A stretch of 36,951 nt of DNA, from assembly GCA_947491605.1 (NCBI GenBank), contig CANLJW010000010.1:1-36951 (forward strand), written 5' to 3'. Each line of letters begins with the position of its first letter. The first letter of the stretch is position 1. Positions 6,580-14,576 of the stretch are shown in pieces. The notes beneath the pieces were generated by a model. That model ran no database searches. It saw only the letters and a list, made by a program, of their open reading frames with translations, and had not been told where the DNA came from. Made by a program: the position numbers and the translations under genes. The stretch is from UBA7398 sp947491605. GTDB lineage: Bacteria > Actinomycetota > Actinomycetes > Nanopelagicales > Nanopelagicaceae.

Positions 6580-7251
6580 ATGAAGAAATTCAGCGCATGG
6601 CAGGTGGTTATTGCCCTGACGCTTGGCGTTGGAATACATGTAAGTGGCGTTGGAATGCAAAGTGTTTCTGGCGCTGGGTTAAATGCGCTCGCCGCGATTG
6701 AGAATTTACCGGTTAAAGGTCGCGCACCGAAAACGGGATATTCGCGGGCTGAATTTGGGAGTGCTTGGGCGGATGTAGATAAGAACGGTTGCGATACCCG
6801 GAACGATATTTTGCGTCGAGATTTAACTACGGTTATTTATAAAGTGAAGACCCAAGATTGCGTAGCACTAGCTGGCGTATTGATCGATCCATATTCGGGA
6901 ACGACTATTTCATTTGTTCGGGGTAACGTTACAAGTTTGGAAGTGCAAATTGATCACGTGGTTGCGCTCTCTAATGCTTGGCAAACTGGTGCGTTTGCGC
7001 TGAGTGCGTCGTTGCGAAAGGCATTTGCAAATGATCCGTTGAATTTGTTGGCGGTTAAGGGATCGCTAAATCAACAGAAGAGCGATGGTGATGCCGCAAC
7101 ATGGTTGCCACCGTTGAAGAGTTTTAGATGTACATATGTGGCGCGGCAAGTTGCGGTTAAGTTGAAATATAAATTGTGGGTAACTGCGCCAGAAAAAGTT
7201 GCAATGGTGAAAGTGTTAAGTACTTGTCCTAAGTTGGCGCTACCAAGTTAG
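6580..7251 (+). CDS. Exported HNH nuclease-like protein (DUF1524 / GmrSD C-terminal domain type)
   Basis: From ATG 6580 the product is 223 aa. It has a basic N-terminus and hydrophobic segment (about 4-25), then a compact domain. QIDHVVALSNAWQTGA (D125-H126) and NDPLNLLAV...NQQKSDGDAATWLPP carry the D-H...N...K pattern of secreted DUF1524 HNH-fold nucleases. A role in extracellular DNA cleavage for nutrient or phosphate scavenging is possible but inferred. The reading frame is open upstream to 6481, but that extension overlaps the tRNA-Lys promoter area and would bury the signal peptide, so the internal ATG was preferred. No good ribosome-binding site is seen at either start. Confidence 0.7.
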   Translation: MKKFSAWQVVIALTLGVGIHVSGVGMQSVSGAGLNALAAIENLPVKGRAPKTGYSRAEFGSAWADVDKNGCDTRNDILRRDLTTVIYKVKTQDCVALAGVLIDPYSGTTISFVRGNVTSLEVQIDHVVALSNAWQTGAFALSASLRKAFANDPLNLLAVKGSLNQQKSDGDAATWLPPLKSFRCTYVARQVAVKLKYKLWVTAPEKVAMVKVLSTCPKLALPS

Positions 7252-7269
7252 TTTTATGCTTTTAAAAAG

Positions 7270-7346
7270 TGGGGTGAGCGACGGGGCTCGAACCCGCGAC
7301 ATCCCGGACCACAACCGGGTGCTCTACCAGCTGAGCTACGCCCACC
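7270..7346 (-). tRNA. tRNA-His(GUG)
   Basis: The minus strand gives GTGGGCG/CGCTCAC acceptor pairing with the extra 5' G (G-1) opposite C73, a hallmark of tRNA-His. The anticodon stem CCCGG/CCGGG surrounds TTGTGGT, with anticodon GTG. The 3' CCA is encoded at 7272-7270. Confidence 0.95.
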
Positions 7347-7388
7347 ATGTTTCGTTATTAAGTTTTCTAGAAGTGCTGATTGTACCTG

Positions 7389-7955
7389 CTACTTATCGGG
7401 GCTGGATTTGCTCGCGAAAATCACGCTCCGGTAGTACTTCAACTCCTCGATCGAATCTTTAACATCGCCCATCGCGCGGTGATTGCCGGTCTTCTTTGGC
7501 GCATTGAAATAGGCGGAGGCGTACCAACGGCGTGCGATCTCCTTAATGGAGGAGACATCGATGATTCTGTAATGGAGGAAGGCATCGAGGAGTGGCATAT
7601 CGCGGGCGATGAAGTTTCGGTCGGTCGAGATGGAGTTGCCAGCGAGTGGGGATTTGCCGGCTTCTACTCCGACCGATTCCAAGTGGGCGATAACTTTCGC
7701 TTCGGCATCGGCGAGGGTGGTTCCGCTAGATATAAGAGGTAAGAGCCCAGATTCGGTATGCATGTTGGTTACAAACTCGTTCATTCCGGCAAGTTTTTCG
7801 GGGGTAGTGGCGATGAGGATGTCGATGCCATCTCCGATTGGGTTTAATTCAGAATCGGTAACTTGGACTGCGATTTCGACAAGTGCATCATCTTTCAAAG
7901 ATAGCCCGGTCATCTCGCAATCGATCCAAATTAGGTGCGGATTGTCGATAGCCAT
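7389..7955 (-). CDS. orn: Oligoribonuclease
   Basis: This 188-aa DEDDh 3'-5' exonuclease degrades 2-5-nt RNA fragments (and pGpG where present) to mononucleotides. ExoI motif WIDCEMTGL carries D12 and E14, NSISTDRNF carries D112, and H159 and D164 lie in NHRAMGDVKDSIEEL. The length is typical of Orn. The ATG is preceded by TAAGGT with a 6-nt gap and no ribosome-binding site, so it is probably leaderless. It is divergent from pstC, with the PHO box lying between them. Confidence 0.93.
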   Translation of the reverse strand: MAIDNPHLIWIDCEMTGLSLKDDALVEIAVQVTDSELNPIGDGIDILIATTPEKLAGMNEFVTNMHTESGLLPLISSGTTLADAEAKVIAHLESVGVEAGKSPLAGNSISTDRNFIARDMPLLDAFLHYRIIDVSSIKEIARRWYASAYFNAPKKTGNHRAMGDVKDSIEELKYYRSVIFASKSSPDK

Positions 7956-7961
7956 GGGGAA

Positions 7962-7967
7962 ACCTTA
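7962..7967 (-). promoter_or_regulatory. -10 hexamer TAAGGT, leaderless start of orn
   Basis: On the minus strand, TAAGGT is followed by six bases (ttcccc) and then the orn ATG. Confidence 0.5.
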
Positions 7968-7998
7968 TGGGGTGGGAGCGGGTTTGCTCGACAAGTTA

Positions 7999-8031
7999 AT
8001 TCACTATTCGTTCACCTGGTATTAACCAACG
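7999..8031 (+). promoter_or_regulatory. PHO box: three 11-bp direct-repeat units before pstC
   Basis: Three consecutive 11-mers, ATTCACTATTC, GTTCACCTGGT and ATTAACCAACG, match the GTTCACCnnnn direct-repeat unit recognised by PhoP-type (RegX3/PhoP) response regulators in actinobacteria. The middle unit is a perfect GTTCACC. The box ends about 28 bp before a CAGTAT -10-like hexamer (8059-8064), so it covers the region just upstream of where a -35 would be, as expected for an activator of phosphate-starvation genes. Confidence 0.7.
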
Positions 8032-8070
8032 AGACAGGCGGCGCAACCTAGTTGGAGGCAGTATCGCGTC

Positions 8071-9069
8071 GTGAGCATTAGCGAAACGACCAAAATCGCG
8101 ATCCCGGAACCACGCGAAATTTCAACAGTTCCGCGGTTTTCAGATCGAGTTTTTAGAGTAGTGGTCTCCCTAGGTGGAATTTCATCTTTGATAATTCTTG
8201 CAGCAATTGCATTCTTTCTTGGCATACGCGGCTTTGATGTTTTATCAAATACCGGAATCAAATTTATTACACAATATGAATGGTATTCCGCGATTAATAC
8301 TGATGGCACCGCAGGGGAGCAAGCTTCTACATTTGGCATTGGCGCAATGTTGGTTGGCACAATTATTACAGCTTTAATAGCGGTGGCAATCGGCGTGCCA
8401 ATCGCTGTGGCATCTGCACTATATCTAAATTTCTACGCTCCAACCGCGGTTCGTGGCTTCTTAGTTTCAGTTATAGATTTAATGGCTGCTTTCCCTTCCA
8501 TTCTCTTTGGCTTATGGGGTTTCAATGTTTTAATGCCAAGCGGTGAGTATTGGGCTAAGTTGCTTCACAAATATTTGAGTTTTGTGCCATTGTTTGATGT
8601 ATCGGCACCAGTTTTTTCGCGCTCGCCTTTTATCGCTGGTGTTGTATTAGCGATAATGACAATTCCAATTATCACTTCCGTCTCACGTGAAGTTTTTTCT
8701 CAAACACCATTAGATCGAATTCAAGCTGCTTATGCACTTGGTGCAACTAAGTGGACAATGATTCGCGCAGTCGTATTGCCATTTGGATCTTCGGGAATTG
8801 TTGGTGGAGCTATGTTGGGGCTCGGTCGAGCAATGGGAGAAACCGTCGCGGTATTTACTGTGCTAAACATTGTTTTTCAAGCAAATTTTCAAATTTTGCT
8901 CGGTGCTGGTGGCAACGTCGCCTCCCTGATAATTTTGAAATTTGGCGAAGCTTCTGGGGAGGAAATAAACGCTCTCATGGCTGCTGGCTTAATTCTATTT
9001 TTGCTCACTCTTTTAGTTAACACGGTTGCAGATTTGATCGTGAATCGCTCGGGCAGAAAGGGGCGCTAA
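8071..9069 (+). CDS. pstC: Phosphate ABC transporter permease PstC
   Basis: This 332-aa inner-membrane permease of the high-affinity phosphate importer has about six helices. The EAA loop region (ALGATKWTMIRAVVLPFGSSGIVGG, written here with its key ALGA and P...SG residues) lies near 224-248. MGETVAVF follows, characteristic of PstC. A large loop at about 50-80 contains the conserved EWYS. The GTG start at 8071 lies 6 nt after CAGTAT; GGAGG at 8054-8058 is 12 nt away and may be promoter sequence rather than a ribosome-binding site. It is the first gene of pstC-pstA-pstB-pstS and lies behind the PHO box. Confidence 0.93.
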   Translation: MSISETTKIAIPEPREISTVPRFSDRVFRVVVSLGGISSLIILAAIAFFLGIRGFDVLSNTGIKFITQYEWYSAINTDGTAGEQASTFGIGAMLVGTIITALIAVAIGVPIAVASALYLNFYAPTAVRGFLVSVIDLMAAFPSILFGLWGFNVLMPSGEYWAKLLHKYLSFVPLFDVSAPVFSRSPFIAGVVLAIMTIPIITSVSREVFSQTPLDRIQAAYALGATKWTMIRAVVLPFGSSGIVGGAMLGLGRAMGETVAVFTVLNIVFQANFQILLGAGGNVASLIILKFGEASGEEINALMAAGLILFLLTLLVNTVADLIVNRSGRKGR

Positions 9070-9071
9070 TA

Positions 9072-10115
9072 ATGTCAAATGTCACCGCCCCGAAGCCAAT
9101 GAAACCGTGGCGTCCTACTCCAAAAGAGTTGCTACCAAATTTACTTGCCGGCATTTTTGTTCTGTGTGGATCTTGGATCTTAATTGAATTCACTGGACTG
9201 AGTGGAAAACTTGGCGCTTTTTTATCAGCGTCAATATTGACTTTAATTTCAGTCACGTTGATTGCAAATTATAAGAGCGGCACAAACGCCGGCAAGAATG
9301 CATTTTTTGGAACCTTGGTTGCAATTGGTGGAATTTTAGCCATATTGCCGGTAGCAAGTATTATTTTTACAGTTCTAGTCAAAGGAACTAAAGGAATCTA
9401 TCTTGGTTTCTTTACAACCGATATGTCTTTAGCGAGCGTTAACGATGAATTGACTGTCGGTGGCATCCTCCACGCAATCATCGGTACCGTATTACTAATT
9501 GCACTTGCGATGGTTATCTCAGTACCGCTTGCAATCCTTACTGCGCTTTATCTCACGGAAATTAAAGGACCAGGTTCTCGTCTAATTCGATTCTTAGTAC
9601 AGGCGATGAGCGGTGTACCGTCAATCGTTGCTGGCTTATTTATTTATTCTGCGTTTATAACCGGAACGGGTCGCGGGTTCTCCGGCTTTATGGGCTCGTT
9701 AGCGTTAGCAATTTTAATGCTACCAACTGTGGCACGAACAGCTGAAGAAGTTTTACTTTTAATTCCACCTGATTTACGAGAAGCCGGCTTAGCTTTGGGC
9801 GGAACTCAATGGCGCACCGTTGCAATGGTGGTAGTACCTGCCGCAAAAAGTGGTTTGGTGACTGCAATTATTCTAGGAGTTGCTCGAATTGCTGGTGAAA
9901 CCGCACCATTGCTTTTCACAACTGGTGGTGGCGACACTGTAAATGGAAATCCTTTTAACGGCGTAATGGGATCAATTCCATTTGCTATTTGGAAAGCTTT
10001 AATATCTGGCTCAGAAGAATCAAACGCGCGGGCTTGGGCGTCAATATTAGTTCTATTGATTTTAGTTATGGTGCTTTTCTTCGCTGCCCGAAAACTTGGA
10101 AAGAGGAAAATATAA
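9072..10115 (+). CDS. pstA: Phosphate ABC transporter permease PstA
   Basis: This 347-aa second permease of the phosphate importer has the PstA signatures TALYLTEIKGPG, MSGVPSIVAGLF and ALGGTQWRTVAMVVVPAA (EAA loop), then ARIAGETAPLLFT. An N-terminal extension of about 60 residues adds one or two extra helices. It starts 2 nt after the pstC stop and its own stop abuts the pstB ATG, so the three genes are one transcript. Confidence 0.93.
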   Translation: MSNVTAPKPMKPWRPTPKELLPNLLAGIFVLCGSWILIEFTGLSGKLGAFLSASILTLISVTLIANYKSGTNAGKNAFFGTLVAIGGILAILPVASIIFTVLVKGTKGIYLGFFTTDMSLASVNDELTVGGILHAIIGTVLLIALAMVISVPLAILTALYLTEIKGPGSRLIRFLVQAMSGVPSIVAGLFIYSAFITGTGRGFSGFMGSLALAILMLPTVARTAEEVLLLIPPDLREAGLALGGTQWRTVAMVVVPAAKSGLVTAIILGVARIAGETAPLLFTTGGGDTVNGNPFNGVMGSIPFAIWKALISGSEESNARAWASILVLLILVMVLFFAARKLGKRKI

Positions 10116-10961
10116 ATGAATGAGACCGTCAAACCATCATCATTAGCCAGCATTGCTGCTACGAAAAGTGCTCGTACCCCAGGCAGCGCTCCGTTAGGTA
10201 CTGGACTCGAAGCAAGGAATCTCCATGCGTGGTTTGGCAAAAATCATGTGCTCTCGGACATCTCATTGGATTTTGTTGCTGGAACTGTTACGGCGTTGAT
10301 TGGACCATCTGGATGTGGAAAATCAACTTTTATTCGTACCTTAAATCGAATGCACGAATTTATCCCTACCGCGGCGATGGCTGGACAAGTTTTATTGGAC
10401 GGAAAAGATATTTATGCTGCAGGTGTAGATGTCACGAAAATTCGCCTAAAAGTCGGCATGGTCTTTCAAAAACCAAATCCGTTTCCATCTATGACAATTG
10501 GAGAGAATGTACTTTCGGGCTTGAAGCTCGCTCAATTAAAGCGATCTAATAAAGAAGATTTAATGGAAGAATGTTTAGTACGGGCAGGACTTTGGAATGA
10601 AGTTAAAGATCGATTAAACGCCCAAGGCGGCTCGCTCTCTGGCGGACAACAACAACGTCTCTGTATCGCTCGCTCACTTGCAGTTAAGCCAGATGTACTG
10701 CTAATGGATGAGCCATGTTCGGCGCTCGATCCTGGGTCAACGCTACGAATCGAAGAAACTATTCGAGAACTCTCACAAACTATGACGATTATTATCGTTA
10801 CCCATAACATGCAACAAGCTGCTCGAATTTCAGATTACACCGCTTTCTTCCTAGCAGATGGCCATCCAGGTGTAATGGTTGAAGTTGGTCCAACCAGCGA
10901 GATATTCGCCCGTCCAAAAGATCAAAGGACGGAAAATTATGTGACTGGCAGATTCGGTTAG
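10116..10961 (+). CDS. pstB: Phosphate ABC transporter ATPase PstB
   Basis: This 281-aa ATPase powers phosphate import. Walker A is GPSGCGKST, the Q-loop segment is VFQKPNPFPSMTI (the PNPFP is diagnostic of PstB), the signature is LSGGQQQR, Walker B is VLLMDEPCSALDP and the switch His is in VTHNMQQAAR. A roughly 30-residue, Ala/Ser-rich N-terminal extension precedes the ABC domain. The ATG directly follows the pstA stop. Confidence 0.95.
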   Translation: MNETVKPSSLASIAATKSARTPGSAPLGTGLEARNLHAWFGKNHVLSDISLDFVAGTVTALIGPSGCGKSTFIRTLNRMHEFIPTAAMAGQVLLDGKDIYAAGVDVTKIRLKVGMVFQKPNPFPSMTIGENVLSGLKLAQLKRSNKEDLMEECLVRAGLWNEVKDRLNAQGGSLSGGQQQRLCIARSLAVKPDVLLMDEPCSALDPGSTLRIEETIRELSQTMTIIIVTHNMQQAARISDYTAFFLADGHPGVMVEVGPTSEIFARPKDQRTENYVTGRFG

Positions 10962-10963
10962 TA

Positions 10964-10985
10964 CTTAACCATCTGTTCATCTTAA
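10964..10985 (+). promoter_or_regulatory. Weak PHO-box-like pair before pstS
   Basis: CTTAACCATCT and GTTCATCTTAA are consecutive 11-mers resembling the GTTCACCnnnn unit (5/7 and 6/7 matches). They lie right after the pstB stop, about 105 nt upstream of pstS. A further loose match (TTTCACT, 10987-10993) is out of phase. It could give pstS its own phosphate-regulated promoter. Confidence 0.35.
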
Positions 10986-11088
10986 TTTTCACTGCTGTTT
11001 ATTCGCTTTACCTCAGAAGTTTCCATTAAAACTTTAGATTTTACCTAAATTCCCACCTAGGGAAAGTATCTAGTTAAAGGAGACCAAT

Positions 11089-12273
11089 GTGGTCCGCAAG
11101 AATTTTGTAAAAATTTTTTCAATATTAACTGCAATTGTCTTACTTTCGGCAGGCTCTGCTAACGCTGCTGGAGTTAACTTAATTGGCGGCGGCGCAACTT
11201 TCGCAAACCCAATCTTGGATGCTTGCAAAGCAGAATATGCGCGCGAAAGTGGAAATAGTTATATTTATAATTCTTTAGGATCAGGTGCTGGACGATCTGG
11301 AGTTGATAAGGGTGATTTCGACTTTGGTTGGTCAGATACTCCTCACCTTGGTACATCTGCGCCTGCTGGAATGATGCACCTACCTGTAGTCGCTGCGCCT
11401 GTCGCAATAATGTATAACTTGCCAGGTGTAACAAAACAGCTTAATTTATCAGCAACAACTATTGCAAAGATTTTTTCTAGAACTATCACAATGTGGAATG
11501 ACCCAGCAATCAAAGCTGATAACAACCGGGTGGTCAAGACGCCAATATTTGAAACGGTTAAAACCAAAGTTACAATCGATGGCAAAGTTTCATATACCGA
11601 AGTTGTTAAAAAAGATGCAAAAAGTAACCCAATTGTGAAGCGCTATACATCGCAGCGGGAAGCTATTTCTCTACCAAAGACAGCAATTACGGTCGTGTAT
11701 AGAAATGACTCATCTGGAACTTCAGGAATTTTTACTAACTACTTAGCTGCTACAGCTCCAACGGTTTGGACCAAGAAGGGTAATAATGATTTTCCTTCGT
11801 CATTTCCTGGAAACATAAACGATGTCTCAAACCTTGGAAAAATTCAAGGCGCTAAAGGTTCTGAATTAACTAGTGCTTTAGTTGCTAAGACCGTTGGTTC
11901 GATTACATATGCAGAAAAAGATTATGCGACTAAGAATAAGCTTCCAGTAGCAAAATTATTCAACAATGCAGATATTGCGGTCGCGCCTGGCGCAGCTGGC
12001 GTATCAGCATTTTTGAGTGGTGCTACTTTTAATACGAATGGAACTTTAACTTTGGATTACGCAACCTTAAGTCCAGTTGCTTACCCACTAGGTTCTACAT
12101 CGTATGCCCTCGTACTAACTAAATATAAGGATGCAGCTAAAGGTGCAGCTATTAAGGATCTCATGACATACATCCTTGACAAATGCGCTGCTAAATTTCC
12201 TGCAACTGAATTCGCAGTTATAGATGGCGGTTTATATGACTTTAACAAATCTTTGATTGCGAAGATTAGTTAA
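11089..12273 (+). CDS. pstS: Phosphate-binding protein PstS
   Basis: This 394-aa exported phosphate receptor has a signal peptide at about 1-26 (SAGSANAAG). The PstS motifs are GGGATFANPI, the SLGSGAGRSG loop, FDFGWSDTP and RNDSSGTS (206-212), the classic phosphate ligands. Two oddities stand out. There is no lipobox Cys, although these cells lack an outer membrane. There is also about 45 extra residues (148-192) between NDPAIKADNN and LPKTAITVVYR. The start is GTG 11089 with AAAGGAG at 11076-11082; an overlapping ATG at 11087 runs quickly into a stop. It follows pstB rather than preceding pstC. Confidence 0.93.
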   Translation: MVRKNFVKIFSILTAIVLLSAGSANAAGVNLIGGGATFANPILDACKAEYARESGNSYIYNSLGSGAGRSGVDKGDFDFGWSDTPHLGTSAPAGMMHLPVVAAPVAIMYNLPGVTKQLNLSATTIAKIFSRTITMWNDPAIKADNNRVVKTPIFETVKTKVTIDGKVSYTEVVKKDAKSNPIVKRYTSQREAISLPKTAITVVYRNDSSGTSGIFTNYLAATAPTVWTKKGNNDFPSSFPGNINDVSNLGKIQGAKGSELTSALVAKTVGSITYAEKDYATKNKLPVAKLFNNADIAVAPGAAGVSAFLSGATFNTNGTLTLDYATLSPVAYPLGSTSYALVLTKYKDAAKGAAIKDLMTYILDKCAAKFPATEFAVIDGGLYDFNKSLIAKIS

Positions 12274-12291
12274 TTCCTAGGTAGCAAGAAT

Positions 12292-12323
12292 AAAAAAGGA
12301 CCGTCGAGGGGCGGTCCTTTTTT
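12292..12323 (+). terminator. Rho-independent terminator after pstS
   Basis: A 12-bp perfect inverted repeat (aaaaaaggaccg / cggtcctttttt) with an 8-nt loop ends in six T. It is GC-rich at the top and lies 19 nt after the pstS stop. The A-tract on the left lets it work in either direction. Confidence 0.9.
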
Positions 12324-12366
12324 AATCCCTAAAATTTCTGCAATTTAATACTTTTATAACGCTATG

Positions 12367-12440
12367 TGCGCCTGGCAGGAATCGAACCTGCGACAACCGG
12401 CTTAGAAGGCAGGTGCTCTATCCAACTGAGCTACAGGCGC
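12367..12440 (-). tRNA. tRNA-Arg(UCU)
   Basis: A 74-nt minus-strand cloverleaf with acceptor GCGCCTG/CAGGCGC, loop CTTCTAA (anticodon TCT) and T-loop TTCGATT. The anticodon stem is CCTGC/GCCGG, leaving an internal T-C mismatch at the 29-41 position. CCA is not encoded. Confidence 0.92.
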
Positions 12441-12498
12441 ATTGCTGTGAAATGGAACATGCGTATTGTACCGAGAGATTCCGATAAGGTTTCTCCTC

Positions 12499-14166
12499 GT
12501 GGCAGAGTTTATTTACACGATGAAGAAGGCGCGTAAAGCGCATGGCGATAAAGTCATTCTCGACGATGTAACGCTTGCCTTTTATCCAGGCGCGAAGATC
12601 GGCGTTGTGGGCCCAAATGGTGCTGGTAAATCAACGGTGCTACAAATTATGGCAGGAATACAAACAGCATCAAATGGCGAAGCTTTCTTATCTCCTGGAT
12701 ATACCGTAGGAATCTTGTTGCAAGAACCAAAACTCGATGAAACCAAAACAGTTTTAGAAAATGTACAAGAAGGCGTTGCTGAAACGATTGCTTTAATGGC
12801 ACGCTTTAATCAAGTTAGCGAAGAGATGGCCAGCCCAGATGCTGACTATGACAAGTTGCTTGCTGAGATGGGTGCGCTACAAGAAAAATTAGATCATGCG
12901 AATGCTTGGGATTTAGATTCACAATTAGAACAAGCGATGGATGCCCTTCGTTGTCCGCCATCTGATGCCGATGTAAAAGTTTTATCTGGCGGAGAGCGCC
13001 GACGAGTTGCGCTATGCAAATTGTTATTACAGAAGCCGGATCTACTATTGCTTGACGAACCAACTAACCATCTAGATGCCGAATCGGTGCTTTGGCTCGA
13101 GCAACACTTAAGTAAGTATGAAGGCGCGGTTGTGGCGATTACCCACGATCGTTATTTCTTGGACAACGTTTCGCAATGGATTTTGGAACTGGACCGCGGT
13201 CGGGCATATCCATATGAGGGTAATTACTCGACCTATTTGGAGACAAAGTCGGCGCGGTTAAAGGTTGAAGGACAAAAGGATGCCAAGCGCGCTAAACGAT
13301 TAACCGAAGAATTGGAATGGGTACGCCAAAACGCAAAAGGTCGCCAAGCTAAATCTAAATCTCGGTTAGCTCGTTATGAAGAGATGGCGGCGGAAGCAGA
13401 GAAGACGCGTAAGTTAGATTTCGAAGAGATTCAAATTCCAATGGGGCCACGTTTAGGTGACATTGTGGTTGAAGTTAATGATCTCTCGAAAGGTTTTGGA
13501 GATCGCCAATTAATCGACAACCTTTCATTCTCATTACCGCGTAACGGAATCGTTGGTGTAATCGGACCTAACGGCGCTGGTAAAACAACGTTATTTAAAA
13601 TGATTCTTGGCCAAGAAACACCAGATTCAGGTTCAATTAAAATTGGCGAGACTGTAAAAATTTCTTATGTCGATCAATCTAGATCTGGCATAGATCCAAA
13701 GAAACCGCTCTGGGAAGTTGTTTCAGATGGTTTAGATTTCATTAAAGTAGGAAATGTGGAGATGCCTTCGCGCGCATATGTTTCTGCATTTGGTTTTAAA
13801 GGTCCCGATCAACAAAAACCCGCTGGCATACTTTCTGGTGGTGAGCGGAACCGATTGAACTTGGCGTTAACGCTAAAAATAGGTGGCAACTTATTACTAC
13901 TTGATGAACCAACCAACGATTTAGATGTTGAAACTTTAGGTTCTTTAGAGAATGCGCTTTTAGAATTTCCAGGTTGCGCTGTTGTGATCTCGCACGATCG
14001 CTGGTTCTTGGACCGAGTTGCGACTCATATCTTGGCTTACGAAGGTGAATCAAAATGGTTCTGGTTCGAAGGAAACTTTGAATCTTACGAAACACATAAG
14101 TTGGAACGATTAGGACCGGAAGCAGCGCGACCACATCGCGTTACATATCGAAAGTTGACTAGATAA
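12499..14166 (+). CDS. ettA: Energy-dependent translational throttle protein EttA (ABC-F)
   Basis: This 555-aa ABC-F ATPase binds the ribosomal E site and gates entry into elongation according to the ATP/ADP ratio. Two ABC domains are clear: Walker A GPNGAGKST at 38-46 and again GPNGAGKTT at 356-364, with LSGGERRRVAL at 162 onward and LSGGERNRLNL in the second. They are joined by the charged P-site-interacting linker (RLTEELEWVRQNAKGRQAKSKSR in part). The product begins AEFIYTMKKARKAHGDK exactly like EttA, so GTG 12499 was chosen over the upstream in-frame ATG 12466. TAAGGT at 12485-12490 may be its -10. The next gene overlaps at TAATG. Confidence 0.92.
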   Translation: MAEFIYTMKKARKAHGDKVILDDVTLAFYPGAKIGVVGPNGAGKSTVLQIMAGIQTASNGEAFLSPGYTVGILLQEPKLDETKTVLENVQEGVAETIALMARFNQVSEEMASPDADYDKLLAEMGALQEKLDHANAWDLDSQLEQAMDALRCPPSDADVKVLSGGERRRVALCKLLLQKPDLLLLDEPTNHLDAESVLWLEQHLSKYEGAVVAITHDRYFLDNVSQWILELDRGRAYPYEGNYSTYLETKSARLKVEGQKDAKRAKRLTEELEWVRQNAKGRQAKSKSRLARYEEMAAEAEKTRKLDFEEIQIPMGPRLGDIVVEVNDLSKGFGDRQLIDNLSFSLPRNGIVGVIGPNGAGKTTLFKMILGQETPDSGSIKIGETVKISYVDQSRSGIDPKKPLWEVVSDGLDFIKVGNVEMPSRAYVSAFGFKGPDQQKPAGILSGGERNRLNLALTLKIGGNLLLLDEPTNDLDVETLGSLENALLEFPGCAVVISHDRWFLDRVATHILAYEGESKWFWFEGNFESYETHKLERLGPEAARPHRVTYRKLTR

Positions 14167-14576
14167 TGCGCCATATTTATAAGCAAGAAATTCGCTGGGC
14201 CGACATTGATTGGTTTGGACATGTAAATAACGCAACGTATTTAACTTATGTTCAAGAAGCGCGGGTAGATTTCCATTGGTATGCGCCGAAAGCTCGCGGC
14301 GAAAAAGCGCTGTTGATGGATATGGTGGTTGCTCGTACTGAAGTTGATTACATAGAGCCGCTTAAAGAACCCCATATTTTTGTCGATGTTGCGGTCTGGG
14401 TAAGCCGAATTGGAAATTCTTCCTTCACCCTCTCCTATGAAATTTCTTATGAAGGAAAGCTCTACTCGCGCGCATCCTCAGTTCAAGTAGCTGTAAGTAT
14501 GGAAAATGAACGGTCCCGCCCGTTAAGCGATGAAGAACGCGCTTTTCTTACTAAATATTTGGAGCTACCTAAATAA
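14166..14576 (+). CDS. Acyl-CoA thioesterase, hotdog fold (4HBT/YbgC-like)
   Basis: This 136-aa hotdog protein has the YbgC-type signature WADIDWFGHVNNATYLTYV at 11-29, with the likely catalytic Asp15 and the FGHVNN loop, and EARVDF after it. Family members hydrolyse acyl-CoA thioesters in the cytoplasm; substrate chain length cannot be inferred. The start overlaps the ettA stop and its stop overlaps the alpha-glucosidase start (both TAATG), so translation is probably coupled. Confidence 0.85.
   Translation: MRHIYKQEIRWADIDWFGHVNNATYLTYVQEARVDFHWYAPKARGEKALLMDMVVARTEVDYIEPLKEPHIFVDVAVWVSRIGNSSFTLSYEISYEGKLYSRASSVQVAVSMENERSRPLSDEERAFLTKYLELPK

Noticed and set aside
7256..7462. 68-aa plus-strand ORF
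   Set aside because: Runs straight through the tRNA-His gene and antisense to orn; the peptide contains translated tRNA sequence.
8054..8058. GGAGG as pstC ribosome-binding site
   Set aside because: It lies 12 nt from the GTG, too far; the leaderless geometry with CAGTAT fits better, though this is not certain.
12466..12498. Upstream ATG extension of ettA by 11 codons
   Set aside because: EttA homologues begin at AEFIYTMKKARK, matching GTG 12499.
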